Position numbers and translations under genes: made by a program. A model generated the notes under the pieces. That model worked only from the letters and a program-made list of their open reading frames with translations. It searched no databases and had not been told where the DNA came from. A stretch of DNA of 64,000 nt from NCBI GenBank assembly GCA_020634615.1, contig JACKBI010000003.1, positions 186,001 through 250,000 of the forward strand, read 5' to 3'. Positions within the stretch are counted from its first letter, which is position 1; each line of letters opens with the position of its first letter. This document shows positions 34,493-43,665 of this stretch, piece by piece. Source of the stretch: Anaerolineales bacterium (GTDB lineage: Bacteria; Chloroflexota; Anaerolineae; JAAEKA01).

Positions 34493-35496
34493 TCAGGCTT
34501 AATAACATCGTCGCCACCTACACGACTACACGCGGGGAGGTCAGCGCAGTTGACGGCGTCAATCTTGAAATTCCGACAGGGAAAATCATCGGCATTGCCG
34601 GTGAATCCGGCTGCGGCAAATCGACATTGCTGAAGGTAATCTATGGTGACTTGATCTATCCCCTCGCTCTCAAGACGGGTAGCGTGCAGTATGGCTTTGA
34701 TAGTTTCGGCCAGGAAGTCACCACCAGCGATATCAAGGAGTACTGGTTCAAGCGCATCTCGTATATTCCACAAAGTTCCATGAGTTCCTTGAATCCGGTT
34801 ATTCGCATTAACAAGCAATTCACTGATCATCTCGATCCCAGCACTGACAAAGCGAAAGTGCTAGAAGACGTACGGGCCTACGTACAGAAGTTGGATCTCC
34901 CACCTGAAGCCATCGACGCCTATCCACACCAACTCTCCGGTGGAATGAGGCAACGAATCATGGTGGCCATGGGGACGTTCTTCAACCCGGACATCATTCT
35001 GGCCGATGAGCCAACAACGGCTTTAGATGTCGTGGTTCAAAAAGGAATTCTTCTTCTCCTGATGGGTCTTCAAGAAGAAACGAAGAGCACCATATTCTTT
35101 GTTTCTCATGACATGGGGGTTCACTATCAGATCACCCATAAGATGCTGATTATGTATGCTGCCAAAGTGGTTGAGTTTGGCGACTCAGACATCATCTTTA
35201 CCGAACCGCTGCATCCCTACACAAGAATGCTGATTGAATCCCTGCCAACTATCGGTGATGATCATCTTCGAACGGGTGTATCTGGTCGCCCACCAAGCTT
35301 GTGGGAAGATCTCACAGGATGTCGGTTTGCACCGCGATGTCCCTTGGCCACTGAGCTCTGCCAAACGACTGAGCCTGAGTTCAAGGAATACCGGCGGGGA
35401 CACTTTGCAGCCTGCCATTACGCTGAGAATACCTATCAATCAAGTGAGATTGCGATACTCTATGACCATCATCCTCAAAACCAGTCACCTGAATAA
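34489..35496 (+). CDS. Opp/Dpp-type ABC ATPase, first subunit
   Basis: 335 residues, DppD/OppD type. Start MIRLNNIVATYTTTRGEV overlaps the permease stop (ATGA); the longer frame is a shadow. Walker A GESGCGKSTLL, signature LSGGMRQRIMVAMG, Walker B IILADEPTTALD, and switch His in FFVSHDMGVH. The C-terminal extension has the Cys cluster GCRFAPRCPLATELC..C, an oligopeptide-family [Fe-S]-like or zinc-like motif. It overlaps the next ATPase gene by 35 bases. Confidence 0.93.
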   Translation: MIRLNNIVATYTTTRGEVSAVDGVNLEIPTGKIIGIAGESGCGKSTLLKVIYGDLIYPLALKTGSVQYGFDSFGQEVTTSDIKEYWFKRISYIPQSSMSSLNPVIRINKQFTDHLDPSTDKAKVLEDVRAYVQKLDLPPEAIDAYPHQLSGGMRQRIMVAMGTFFNPDIILADEPTTALDVVVQKGILLLLMGLQEETKSTIFFVSHDMGVHYQITHKMLIMYAAKVVEFGDSDIIFTEPLHPYTRMLIESLPTIGDDHLRTGVSGRPPSLWEDLTGCRFAPRCPLATELCQTTEPEFKEYRRGHFAACHYAENTYQSSEIAILYDHHPQNQSPE

Positions 35497-36424
35497 AGTC
35501 TATAAGCTAGGTGGTTTTTTCAACAGGATCAAGATCAACGCGCTGGACGACGTAAACCTGACTGTTGAGAGCGATGAACCGGTGATTATTAGTGTCGTGG
35601 GGGAGTCGGGTAGTGGAAAAACCACCTTGGCCAAGGTGATTCTTCGCCTGGTTGAACCAACGTCCGGCAGTGCCCACGTCTATGACCGATTGGTTGCAGG
35701 AAAAGGCGATAAGCCATCGAACCGTGAATTCCTCAACTCAGTACAGCCAATCTTTCAGAATCCATTTGAGGCGTTTAGCAGTCATCGCACGGTAGACACT
35801 TATCTTTCTGATACGGCTGTTCGTGTCACGAAGTTGAGCAAAACAGAAGCCGTTGATGCGATGACGGAGGCGTTGCATCTGGTTGGGCTTGATTATCGAG
35901 ACGTCCGTGGCAAGTATTCAAATCAGTTCTCCGGCGGTGAGCTGCAAAGGGTTTCCATTGCCCGCGCGCTAATTCCTCATCCCGAGATTATCGTTGCCGA
36001 TGAACCGGTCAGTATGATCGACGCTTCTCTGCGAATGAACATCATCAATCTTTTCCTGTCGCTAAAAGAGGAGTATAAGAGGAGCTTTCTGTACATCACT
36101 CACGATCTGGCTACGGCCTATTACATCAGTGATTACATCGCGGTTATGTATCGGGGCAGCATTGTTGAATTTGGCGATGCCAAGGCAATTTTGGCTGATC
36201 CCCAACACCCCTACACGCAATTGCTGCTCGACTCCATTCCTGAAATCGGTAAGAAGTGGCAGAGAAAGAGAATCGCCCTGGCAGACATCGAGGCCAAAGA
36301 GTTCCAATTTACAGGCTGCAGGTACTGCAATCGCTGCCCCATTGCTGAAGACAAGTGTGTCACCGAAAGACCGCCTGCCGTGAAAAAGGTCGATGGACGG
36401 GATGTCTATTGCCATTTTGCTTGA
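35462..36424 (+). CDS. Opp/Dpp-type ABC ATPase, second subunit
   Basis: 320 residues, DppF/OppF type. Start MTIILKTSHLNKVYKLGGFF lies inside the end of the preceding ATPase gene; frame upstream of it is a shadow. Walker A GESGSGKTTLA, signature FSGGELQRVSIARAL, Walker B IIVADEPVSMID (Met replaces the more usual Ser/Ala at the second position), switch His in LYITHDLATAY. C-terminal Cys cluster TGCRYCNRCPIAEDKC. Completes a five-gene importer with the genes from 30457. Confidence 0.93.
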   Translation: MTIILKTSHLNKVYKLGGFFNRIKINALDDVNLTVESDEPVIISVVGESGSGKTTLAKVILRLVEPTSGSAHVYDRLVAGKGDKPSNREFLNSVQPIFQNPFEAFSSHRTVDTYLSDTAVRVTKLSKTEAVDAMTEALHLVGLDYRDVRGKYSNQFSGGELQRVSIARALIPHPEIIVADEPVSMIDASLRMNIINLFLSLKEEYKRSFLYITHDLATAYYISDYIAVMYRGSIVEFGDAKAILADPQHPYTQLLLDSIPEIGKKWQRKRIALADIEAKEFQFTGCRYCNRCPIAEDKCVTERPPAVKKVDGRDVYCHFA

Positions 36425-36472
36425 ACGCCTCGTGTCACCCGAAACGTTCTCAAGAATCTGGAGCCAGGAACC

Positions 36473-38029
36473 ATGAAGTCTGAAACGAATGCCAAGAGTA
36501 TCGAACGTTGGGATATCTTTGAAGTTGTTCTGAAGGGTCCCTCTGGCGGCAATCCCTTTGTCGATATCGCCTTGAGCGCCCAATTCAGCTATCAGAATCG
36601 AATACTAGAACCCGATGGCTTCTATGACGGTGACGGTGTATACCGCATTCGCTTTATGCCGGACACGCCAGGGGAATGGCAGTACGTCACCAAAAGCAAC
36701 GCTCCCGAACTGGACGGGCAACGGGGCCAATTCACCTGTGTAAAGGCGTCGGAGGGGAATCATGGACCTGTTCACGTCAGCAATACTTTTCACTTTGCGT
36801 ACGATGATGGCACCCCATTCTACTCCTTCGGAACCACGTGCTACGCCTGGGCACACCAGGGGGATGAATTAGAAGAACAAACACTGGAGACCTTGAAGAA
36901 GGCGCCCTTCAACAAAATACGCATGTGCGTTTTTCCCAAGGATTACATCTACAACGAAAATGAGCCGGTTTACTACCCCTTTGAGCGCGATGAAAAGGGC
37001 CAGAGCGATCCGACACGCTTCAATCCTGATTTTTTCCGTCACTTTGAGCAACGGGTGGGCCAGCTATGCAAAATGGGCATTGAGGCCGATATCATCATTT
37101 TTCACCCTTACGACCGTTGGGGTTACTGCGACATGGATGCCGAAGATGACTATCGCTATTTGCGCTATCTGGTCGCCCGTTTGGCCGCCTATCGAAATGT
37201 CTGGTGGTCAATGGCCAACGAGTACGATTTCCTGCTGGATGTGAAACCGATGAACCAGTGGGATCGCTATTTCCATATTCTGGAAGAGAAAGACCCCTAC
37301 CAACATCTGCGTTCTAACCACAACGGTGATGTGACCAAGAATTACGACCATACCAAGCCCTGGATCACCCACGTTTGTATCCAGAATTGGGATGTTAAGC
37401 GTGTGGAAGAATGGCGCAATGCTTACCGGAAACCCGTAATCAATGATGAATGTGAATATGAGGGCAATATTCCACGGCCGTGGGGTAACATCAGTGCCCA
37501 GGAACTGGTTCACCGTATCTGGATTATGATGGTCAGAGGCGGTTATGCCGGTCACGGCGAAACTTACATGCATCCGGAGGATATTCTGTGGTGGGCCAAG
37601 GGGGGTGTTCTCATCGGCGAAAGCTGGCTGCGGATTGCCTTCTTGCGCGAGATTATTGAAGACATGCCGGCAGGCGGATTATCACCAATGGAAGGTAGCT
37701 GGATGTGGACGCGGGTGTCGGGTGGTATAAATGGCGACTACCGCTTGATTTATTTTGGAGAACACCAACCACTCGAATGGGCCGTTGGTTTGCCCATGGA
37801 AGATGGAGAGTATGAGATAGACCTCATTGATACTTGGAATATGACCATTACACCCATTGAGAAAGGCCCGCTGCCGGTATCCCCGCCCACGCGCAGGAAA
37901 AAAACTGACAAACAAGCAGCGGCGCCCAAACCAGAGGCGGCGTTCGGGGTGACACTTCCGGGCAAACCCTATATGGCACTGCGGGTTCGGCCCATGAAAC
38001 AGTCAAATAGTGCCTCGCCAAGTCGGTAA
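36473..38029 (+). CDS. DUF5060/DUF4038-type putative glycoside hydrolase
   Basis: 518 residues, no signal peptide. N-terminal beta domain (about 10-95: ERWDIFEVVLKGPSGGNPFVD, YRIRFMPDTPGEWQYVT) fits DUF5060. The central TIM-barrel region fits DUF4038: DDGTPFYSFGTTCYAWAH, KIRMCVFPKDYIYN, ADIIIFHPYDRWGYCDM, VWWSMANEYDFL with an Asn-Glu pair that is a good candidate for the acid/base, and KPVINDECEYEG whose Glu could be the nucleophile. The C-terminal domain resembles DUF5605. Substrate unknown; the position in a pectin-like locus suggests a side-chain linkage. Confidence 0.78.
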   Translation: MKSETNAKSIERWDIFEVVLKGPSGGNPFVDIALSAQFSYQNRILEPDGFYDGDGVYRIRFMPDTPGEWQYVTKSNAPELDGQRGQFTCVKASEGNHGPVHVSNTFHFAYDDGTPFYSFGTTCYAWAHQGDELEEQTLETLKKAPFNKIRMCVFPKDYIYNENEPVYYPFERDEKGQSDPTRFNPDFFRHFEQRVGQLCKMGIEADIIIFHPYDRWGYCDMDAEDDYRYLRYLVARLAAYRNVWWSMANEYDFLLDVKPMNQWDRYFHILEEKDPYQHLRSNHNGDVTKNYDHTKPWITHVCIQNWDVKRVEEWRNAYRKPVINDECEYEGNIPRPWGNISAQELVHRIWIMMVRGGYAGHGETYMHPEDILWWAKGGVLIGESWLRIAFLREIIEDMPAGGLSPMEGSWMWTRVSGGINGDYRLIYFGEHQPLEWAVGLPMEDGEYEIDLIDTWNMTITPIEKGPLPVSPPTRRKKTDKQAAAPKPEAAFGVTLPGKPYMALRVRPMKQSNSASPSR

Positions 38030-38032
38030 AGG

Positions 38033-39028
38033 ATGACGCAACTAAGAGGCGGCGTGCTGGGCTTTGGCTCTACTGGCCGGCAACTAACGACTTACATCAA
38101 TCAGACGCGGTCCGATGTGGCCCAGATTGTGGTCGCGTGTGATGTGGCCCAACCTCAGCTAGACCTGGCTAAAGAGACATACGGTCTGGTGACTACGCCG
38201 TCTGCGGCTGAACTGATCGCCATGGACCTCGATTTTGTGCTGGTGGCCTCCTCGAACCATGCTCACGCCGGCCAGGTGGTCATGGCGGCGGAGGCTGGCA
38301 AGCACATCTTCTGCGAAAAACCGATTGCCCTAAGCCTGACTGAAGCTGACCGCATGATCGCGGCAGTTGAAACCGCCGGGGTCGTGAACGTGGTCAACTA
38401 CTTCATGCGCTATAGCGATGGCTACCTCAGATTCAAGGAGATTGCTGAGCAAGGCAGATTGGGCCAAATCCTGTGTATGTGGCAATGGATAACCCGGGGC
38501 TTCGGCCTGTACGAGGCTGGGGCGCGTCACTGGGCCGTCACCCATCCAGAGCTATCGGGAGGGTGGACGGTACACCATGCCTGCCACAGCATCGACTTCT
38601 TTTATTGGATCAACGGCCCCATCACCAAGGCCTACTGCAACACCCAGACCACACTTCCAGATAACGGTTCAGAAGAGGTGTTGTTGGGCAACCTGACCTT
38701 TGCCAACGGAGCTATGGGCATGGTTGGCGATTCGACCTGCGTCCTTCGCGAGCACCATACCGGTATCATCGGCAGTAAAGGCTCGCTGTTAATGACGGGG
38801 GAGCATGACCAGACTGTCATGCGACTGCATCTGGAAGGGGAGAAAGAGGAACACCTGATTCCGGTCATTGACAGCACGCGACACGGCAACGGTATTGACC
38901 ACTTCCTGGACTGCATTCGACAAGGCCAACAGTCGCCTAACTCGCTCAGAGAGGCCCGGCACTCACTGGCGGTAGCTTTGGCCATGCAAGAGTCGGCGCG
39001 CACAGGACAGGTGGTAGCGATTGACTAG
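38033..39028 (+). CDS. Gfo/Idh/MocA-family oxidoreductase
   Basis: 331 residues. The Rossmann fold begins GGVLGFGSTGRQLTTYI (GxGxxGR), with the acid after strand 2 in VVACDVAQPQLDLA, and GKHIFCEKPIALSLTEAD contains the E-K-P signature whose Lys is catalytic. The C-terminal domain has HHACHSIDFFYWI with the usual H-x3-D. Such enzymes oxidise or epimerise sugars and sugar acids with NAD(P). It starts four bases after the hydrolase, so it is co-transcribed. Confidence 0.88.
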   Translation: MTQLRGGVLGFGSTGRQLTTYINQTRSDVAQIVVACDVAQPQLDLAKETYGLVTTPSAAELIAMDLDFVLVASSNHAHAGQVVMAAEAGKHIFCEKPIALSLTEADRMIAAVETAGVVNVVNYFMRYSDGYLRFKEIAEQGRLGQILCMWQWITRGFGLYEAGARHWAVTHPELSGGWTVHHACHSIDFFYWINGPITKAYCNTQTTLPDNGSEEVLLGNLTFANGAMGMVGDSTCVLREHHTGIIGSKGSLLMTGEHDQTVMRLHLEGEKEEHLIPVIDSTRHGNGIDHFLDCIRQGQQSPNSLREARHSLAVALAMQESARTGQVVAID

Positions 39029-39084
39029 CGAATCAAGAAAGTGGGCTTTTCCCACACTACGTCAGATCATAAGGAGTCTATCCA

Positions 39085-40005
39085 ATGAGTGATTTTACAG
39101 TTTTCGATGTATCCTATCCGCCCGAGGCCAGGCAACGCGTCATTGTCAACACCGACGCCAAGAACGAGGCGGACGACCAATATGCGATTGTACACGCCGT
39201 GCTGACACCATCGTTCGAGCTTCACGGCATCATCCCGGCCCATTTTGGAACGGGCAAGTCAGCCACAAGCATGCAGGATAGCCACGATGAGACCATGCTG
39301 CTCCTGCGTCTGATGGGTCTGGAAGACGAGGTACGGGTCGAAGCCGGCGCAACGCACGCCATGCCGGACGAATCGACGCCCGTCGACTCGCCCGGCGCCC
39401 GTCTGATCATCGAGGAGGCCATGAAGGACGACGATAGACCGCTTCACATCGCCTTCTACGGACCGGTGACAGACATCGCTTCAGCCCTTCTGCTCGAGCC
39501 AAAGATCGAAAACCGCGGCATTCGCGTGATCTGGATTGGAGGCGGGACCTGGCCGAGCGGTGGTCGGGAATTCAACCTCTCAAACGACATTCACGCAGCG
39601 AATGTTGTCATGAAGTCGAATCTGGAGGTGTGGCAGGTGCCCAGAAGCACATACCGGACGATGGGTGTCACCTATGCTGAGCTGATCGAAAAAGTGTATC
39701 CCCAGGGCGAGATTGGCAAGTACCTGGTTGAACAGCTTTTGGAGCACAACGCGAAGATGAACCCGGGGATGGAATACCGCTCTCTGGGCGATTCCCCTTG
39801 CATCGGCATTATCATGGACCCCGAGTGCGGTCGGTTTTCGTGGCGGCCTGCGCCAACCTTCGACGCGCAGATGCACTACATCCACAGCGGACAGTACCGT
39901 CCCATTCGGGTCTATGAGAACGTGAATACGCGCTTTATCCACGAAGACCTTTTCGCCAAGCTCGCGCAGTTCATCCGGCGTGGGTCAAGAAACCTGGATC
40001 GCTGA
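39085..40005 (+). CDS. Nucleoside hydrolase-like protein (variant metal motif)
   Basis: 306 residues related to inosine-uridine nucleoside hydrolases. The family's N-terminal calcium site is usually DTDxxxDD; here it reads VIVNTDAKNEADDQYAIVHA (residues about 19-38), keeping the central Asp and the last DD but with Asn for the first Asp and one extra residue. A GPVTDIASALLLEP block and NLSNDIHAANVVM, where the catalytic-pocket Asn-Asp lie, follow. The role in a polysaccharide locus is unclear: it may cleave another N- or O-glycoside, or salvage nucleosides. AAGGAG precedes the start by about nine bases. Confidence 0.72.
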   Translation: MSDFTVFDVSYPPEARQRVIVNTDAKNEADDQYAIVHAVLTPSFELHGIIPAHFGTGKSATSMQDSHDETMLLLRLMGLEDEVRVEAGATHAMPDESTPVDSPGARLIIEEAMKDDDRPLHIAFYGPVTDIASALLLEPKIENRGIRVIWIGGGTWPSGGREFNLSNDIHAANVVMKSNLEVWQVPRSTYRTMGVTYAELIEKVYPQGEIGKYLVEQLLEHNAKMNPGMEYRSLGDSPCIGIIMDPECGRFSWRPAPTFDAQMHYIHSGQYRPIRVYENVNTRFIHEDLFAKLAQFIRRGSRNLDR

Positions 40006-40063
40006 CCACATGAGCCGGCGAGCTGTAGCCTTGATCGGCGACCTGTTTCGAAGGAGCTAGATT

Positions 40064-41398
40064 ATGCAATTGACCAAATTCAATAATAAGCTTGGCAAGC
40101 TGCGGGTCGCAGCCAACCACCGCTACCTGGAATACGATGACGGCACGCCATTTTTTTACCTGGGCGATACAGCCTGGGAACTCTTTCATCGCTTGAACCG
40201 TGAAGAAGCGCAATATTATCTGAGCAATCGCGCCGCCAAGGGATTTACGGTGATCCAGGCTGTTGCCCTGGCCGAATTAGGCGGTACAAATTTTCCCAAC
40301 ACGTATGGCGACCTTCCGTTGATCGACCGTGATCCATCCAGGCCCAATGAAGGTTATTTCCGCCACGTGGATCAAATCGTGCAATACGCGGAGGAGTTGG
40401 GACTGTTTATGGGGATGTTGCCAACCTGGGGATCATACTGGAAACTGGATGGTAGAGATACAGCTATCTTTACGGCTGAGAATGCTCGCGCCTATGGTCG
40501 TTTTATCGGCGAGCGTTATCGGGACAACGCCATCATCTGGATTTTGGGTGGCGATCAAAACATCGAAAGCGAGGAGGAACGCGCCATCATAGAAGCGATG
40601 GCCCTCGGAATAAGAGAAGGCGATGGGGGCGCGCACCTGATAACCTTTCATCCGCGCGGGCCGGGACGTTCTTCTGAGTTTCTCGCTGCTGCGGAATGGC
40701 TGGACTTTAACATGTGTCAGACCTCCCACGGGGCACACGACCACGATACCGGGCTGTTTATCGACCACGATTATGCCCTTGAGCCGCCCAAGCCAACCGT
40801 GGATGGCGAACCGCGCTACGAATCCATGGCGGTCGGATTCTATTACCGGGAGCTCTCACGCTACGACCGCTTTGACGATTACGATGTGCGTCAGGCTGCC
40901 TATTGGGCGTTGACGGCCGGGGCCTGTGGCCACACATATGGCAACAACAACATCTGGCAAATGTGGACGCCCGAACGCAAGCCAGCAATCTGGGCAAACA
41001 TCCCCTGGTACGAAGCACTGGACCACCCAGGAGCGTTTCAGATGGGCCATATGCGGCGTCTGTTCGAATCACGGCCATTTCAGGACCTAATACCTGACCA
41101 GAGCATGATTCTGGATGGTCCGTCCAGCGGCGGAGCCAAAATCAGGGCAGCTCGGTCAATCAATGGAACGTTTGCCTTTATCTATTCACCCAGAGGCGAG
41201 CAGTTCACCATCGACAAACGCGTGTTCAAGGCTTTGGGAGTCGAAGAATACTGGTTTGATCCGCGCTATGGCTGCACCTACTCTATTCATACAGCTACAA
41301 ATGCGGCCTTTCAGACCTATGCACCACCCACCTCAGGCCGGGGCAATGACTGGATACTGATTATGGACGTCAATGAGGCCGGTATTCCTCAGTTCTGA
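40064..41398 (+). CDS. GH140-like DUF4038 hydrolase (apiosidase family)
   Basis: 444 residues, no signal peptide. The N-terminus YLEYDDGTPFFYLGDTAWEL is the typical DUF4038/GH140 entrance; then KGFTVIQAVALAELGG, TWGSYWKL, and NAIIWILGGDQNI (the G-G-D in place of an N-E pair), followed by LDFNMCQTSHGAH and KPTVDGEPRYES, where the E is a candidate nucleophile. The C-terminal beta-sandwich includes NGTFAFIYSPRGEQFTID. GH140 enzymes characterised in Bacteroides cleave the apiose side chain of rhamnogalacturonan II. Family resemblance is strong, but apiosidase activity is inferred. Confidence 0.82.
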   Translation: MQLTKFNNKLGKLRVAANHRYLEYDDGTPFFYLGDTAWELFHRLNREEAQYYLSNRAAKGFTVIQAVALAELGGTNFPNTYGDLPLIDRDPSRPNEGYFRHVDQIVQYAEELGLFMGMLPTWGSYWKLDGRDTAIFTAENARAYGRFIGERYRDNAIIWILGGDQNIESEEERAIIEAMALGIREGDGGAHLITFHPRGPGRSSEFLAAAEWLDFNMCQTSHGAHDHDTGLFIDHDYALEPPKPTVDGEPRYESMAVGFYYRELSRYDRFDDYDVRQAAYWALTAGACGHTYGNNNIWQMWTPERKPAIWANIPWYEALDHPGAFQMGHMRRLFESRPFQDLIPDQSMILDGPSSGGAKIRAARSINGTFAFIYSPRGEQFTIDKRVFKALGVEEYWFDPRYGCTYSIHTATNAAFQTYAPPTSGRGNDWILIMDVNEAGIPQF

Positions 41399-41561
41399 TC
41401 CCTCAAGCACGTGAGCCCAAGGTGTGTTTTCGAGTGAAGCGCGTGCGCGGACGAAGTGATCAGGGGTTCGACGATCCGATGGGGCGGTCCGCCAGTGTCG
41501 AGAAGACTGGGTGATTCCCTGAAGCATGAATCCTGAGTCATCCAAATATCGTCTTCGCGAT

Positions 41562-41590
41562 TTGGTTTTGTAATGCAGGAATACGATAAT
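41562..41590 (+). promoter_or_regulatory. Possible internal promoter before the epimerase gene
   Basis: TTGGTT at 41562-41567, 17-base spacer, GATAAT at 41585-41590, within the 262-base gap after the GH140-like gene. The -35 is weak, so this may only supplement read-through. Confidence 0.35.
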
Positions 41591-41660
41591 AGTAGCTGGT
41601 ATCCAAAGCTTGGTTCTTCGCTAACGAGGCTTTGAAGCCTTGAGCAAAGGATAAAACGAA

Positions 41661-42668
41661 ATGCGCATACTTATTATTGGCGGTACTGGCATTATCAGTA
41701 CGGGAATTACGCGCCTGCTCATAGAGCGTGGCGATGCGGTTGTTCTCTACAATCGAGGCCTGAGACCATCGCTGGTCGAGGGCAATTACACCACCATTAC
41801 CGGCGACCGGAAAGACTTCGCGACATTTGAAGGACAGATGCAGGAAGCCGGCGTCTTCGATTGTGTGATCGATATGGTCTGCTATCTGCCCAAAGAGGCC
41901 GAAAGTGCCGTTCGTGCATTCAAAGGCCGCACGGGGCAATACATCTTTTGCAGCACTGTCGACGTCTACACCAAACCTGCTACCGCCTATCCCATCACAG
42001 AAGCAGCCGAACGCTTACCCTCGGAGAAGTTCCCCTACGCCTACAATAAAGCACGTTGCGAAGAATTGCTCTTTGCTGCCCACGAGCGCGGCGATCTGGT
42101 TGTGACCAGCATCCGTCCGGGGCACACCTATGGCGAAGGCGGCAATAACCTTCTCCACGCCCTGGGACACGGCAATTATCACGTGGATCGCTTGCGGAAA
42201 GAGCAACCAATCATCGTTCACGGCAACGGGACATCTTTTTGGCCAACCTGTCATCGGGATGATGTAGCTGTGGCTTTTGTCGGGGCAGTCGGCAATGAGA
42301 AGGCCAAGGGGCGCGGATATCATGTGGCTGGCGAGGAGTGGATGACCTGGGAGGGATATCATCAAGGGCTGGCGAAAGCCATTGGCGCCAAAACGCCGGA
42401 ATTTGTCTATATTCCCACAGATGCTCTGGTACGGATGGCTCCTCAGGAGGCCATGTTAACCGCGGTGAACTTCAACTACAACAATCTGTTTGACAATACA
42501 GCAGCCAGAGAAGACCTCGGTTTTCGGGTGACAATTCCCTGGGTCGCGGGCGCACGTCGAACCATCATGTGGCTGGAAGAAAACGGGATGCTTGAAAAGA
42601 GTGAGGACTTCCTCTTTTACGATCGGATCATTGAAGCGTGGCGGCAGGCGATTGAAAAACTGGGTTAG
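41661..42668 (+). CDS. NAD-dependent epimerase/dehydratase (SDR)
   Basis: 335 residues of the extended SDR family. The N-terminal MRILIIGGTGIISTGITRLLI holds GGTGxIS in place of the canonical GxxGxxG, a variant seen in SDR proteins related to CSP41 and nucleotide-sugar epimerases. The catalytic YxxxK is FPYAYNKARCEEL, and SIRPGHTYGEGG is the usual post-catalytic block. Acts on a sugar or nucleotide-sugar, perhaps in conversion of sugars released by the hydrolases. Part of the plus-strand catabolic run. Confidence 0.85.
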   Translation: MRILIIGGTGIISTGITRLLIERGDAVVLYNRGLRPSLVEGNYTTITGDRKDFATFEGQMQEAGVFDCVIDMVCYLPKEAESAVRAFKGRTGQYIFCSTVDVYTKPATAYPITEAAERLPSEKFPYAYNKARCEELLFAAHERGDLVVTSIRPGHTYGEGGNNLLHALGHGNYHVDRLRKEQPIIVHGNGTSFWPTCHRDDVAVAFVGAVGNEKAKGRGYHVAGEEWMTWEGYHQGLAKAIGAKTPEFVYIPTDALVRMAPQEAMLTAVNFNYNNLFDNTAAREDLGFRVTIPWVAGARRTIMWLEENGMLEKSEDFLFYDRIIEAWRQAIEKLG

Positions 42669-42751
42669 CCGGTAAGCCAAAAAAACCTCTATGTAGAAAC
42701 GACACGTCCTCCCAATGTTCGGCGTTTCAACTCAATAAGGAGATACACAAA

Positions 42752-43582
42752 ATGATCAGTAGTATCAGTGATTGCACTGTGCTAAACAACGGACTCGCAA
42801 TGCCTTGGTTAGGCTTTGGCGTGTTTCAGGTCGATGACGGCCAGGATGTAGAACAGGCGGTTAGGCACGCGTTGGAAACCGGCTATCGTAGTATCGATAC
42901 AGCGTCTGTATATGGCAATGAACGCGGTGTCGGCAACGCAATCCGGGAAAGCGGTGTCCCGCGTGAGGATATTTTCTTGACCACCAAGGTGTGGAATGAA
43001 GATCAACGCAGGAAACGAACGCTGGCGGCATTTGAAGAAAGCCTGGAACGCTTAGGGACCGATTATGTGGATTTGTATCTGGTTCATTGGCCCGTGAAGG
43101 GGTGTTATCAAGAAACGTGGCAGACGATGGAAGAGATTTATCGAAGTGGCCGCGCCAGAGCGATCGGTGTCAGTAACTTCATGGTACATCATCTTGAAGA
43201 TATTTTGGGCGCCAGCCAGATAGTCCCTGCAGTGAATCAAGTGGAGTTTCATCCGTATCTTGTCCAGCCCGAACTGTTACACTTTTGTCAAAGCCACCAG
43301 ATTCAGTTGGAAGCCTGGGCTCCCGTCGTGAAGGGAGAAATTGTGAACGAACCGGTTGCTCAAGAACTGGCTCAGAAATACGGCAAGACCCCAGCCCAGA
43401 TTACTCTGCGGTGGGATTTGCAGCATGAAGTGGTTACGATACCAAAATCAACCCACGCCAACCGTATTGCGGAGAACGCTAACATTTTCGACTTTGAGCT
43501 GTCTGAGGCAGACATGAAGGCGTTGGACGCGCTGGATCAAGGCAGGCGGACTGGGCCAGATCCGTATAATTTCGATTTCTGA
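42752..43582 (+). CDS. Aldo/keto reductase (2,5-diketo-gluconate reductase-like)
   Basis: 276 residues, small AKR. Seen: LGFGVFQVDDGQDVEQAVRHAL, GYRSIDTASVYGNERGVGNAI (catalytic Asp and Tyr), FLTTKVWNEDQR (Lys), and YLVHWPVKG (His), which gives the full D-Y-K-H tetrad. NADPH-binding segment VTIPKSTHANRIAENANIFDF. Could reduce aldehydes of uronic acid or pentose products. AAGGAG lies about ten bases upstream of the ATG. Confidence 0.9.
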   Translation: MISSISDCTVLNNGLAMPWLGFGVFQVDDGQDVEQAVRHALETGYRSIDTASVYGNERGVGNAIRESGVPREDIFLTTKVWNEDQRRKRTLAAFEESLERLGTDYVDLYLVHWPVKGCYQETWQTMEEIYRSGRARAIGVSNFMVHHLEDILGASQIVPAVNQVEFHPYLVQPELLHFCQSHQIQLEAWAPVVKGEIVNEPVAQELAQKYGKTPAQITLRWDLQHEVVTIPKSTHANRIAENANIFDFELSEADMKALDALDQGRRTGPDPYNFDF

Positions 43583-43665
43583 GCGCGTCCCAATCAGATT
43601 TTGGAGGAACCTTTGACACTATTGCAACAACCCCTGCAATTCGATCAGACAGGAGCAAGAACACG

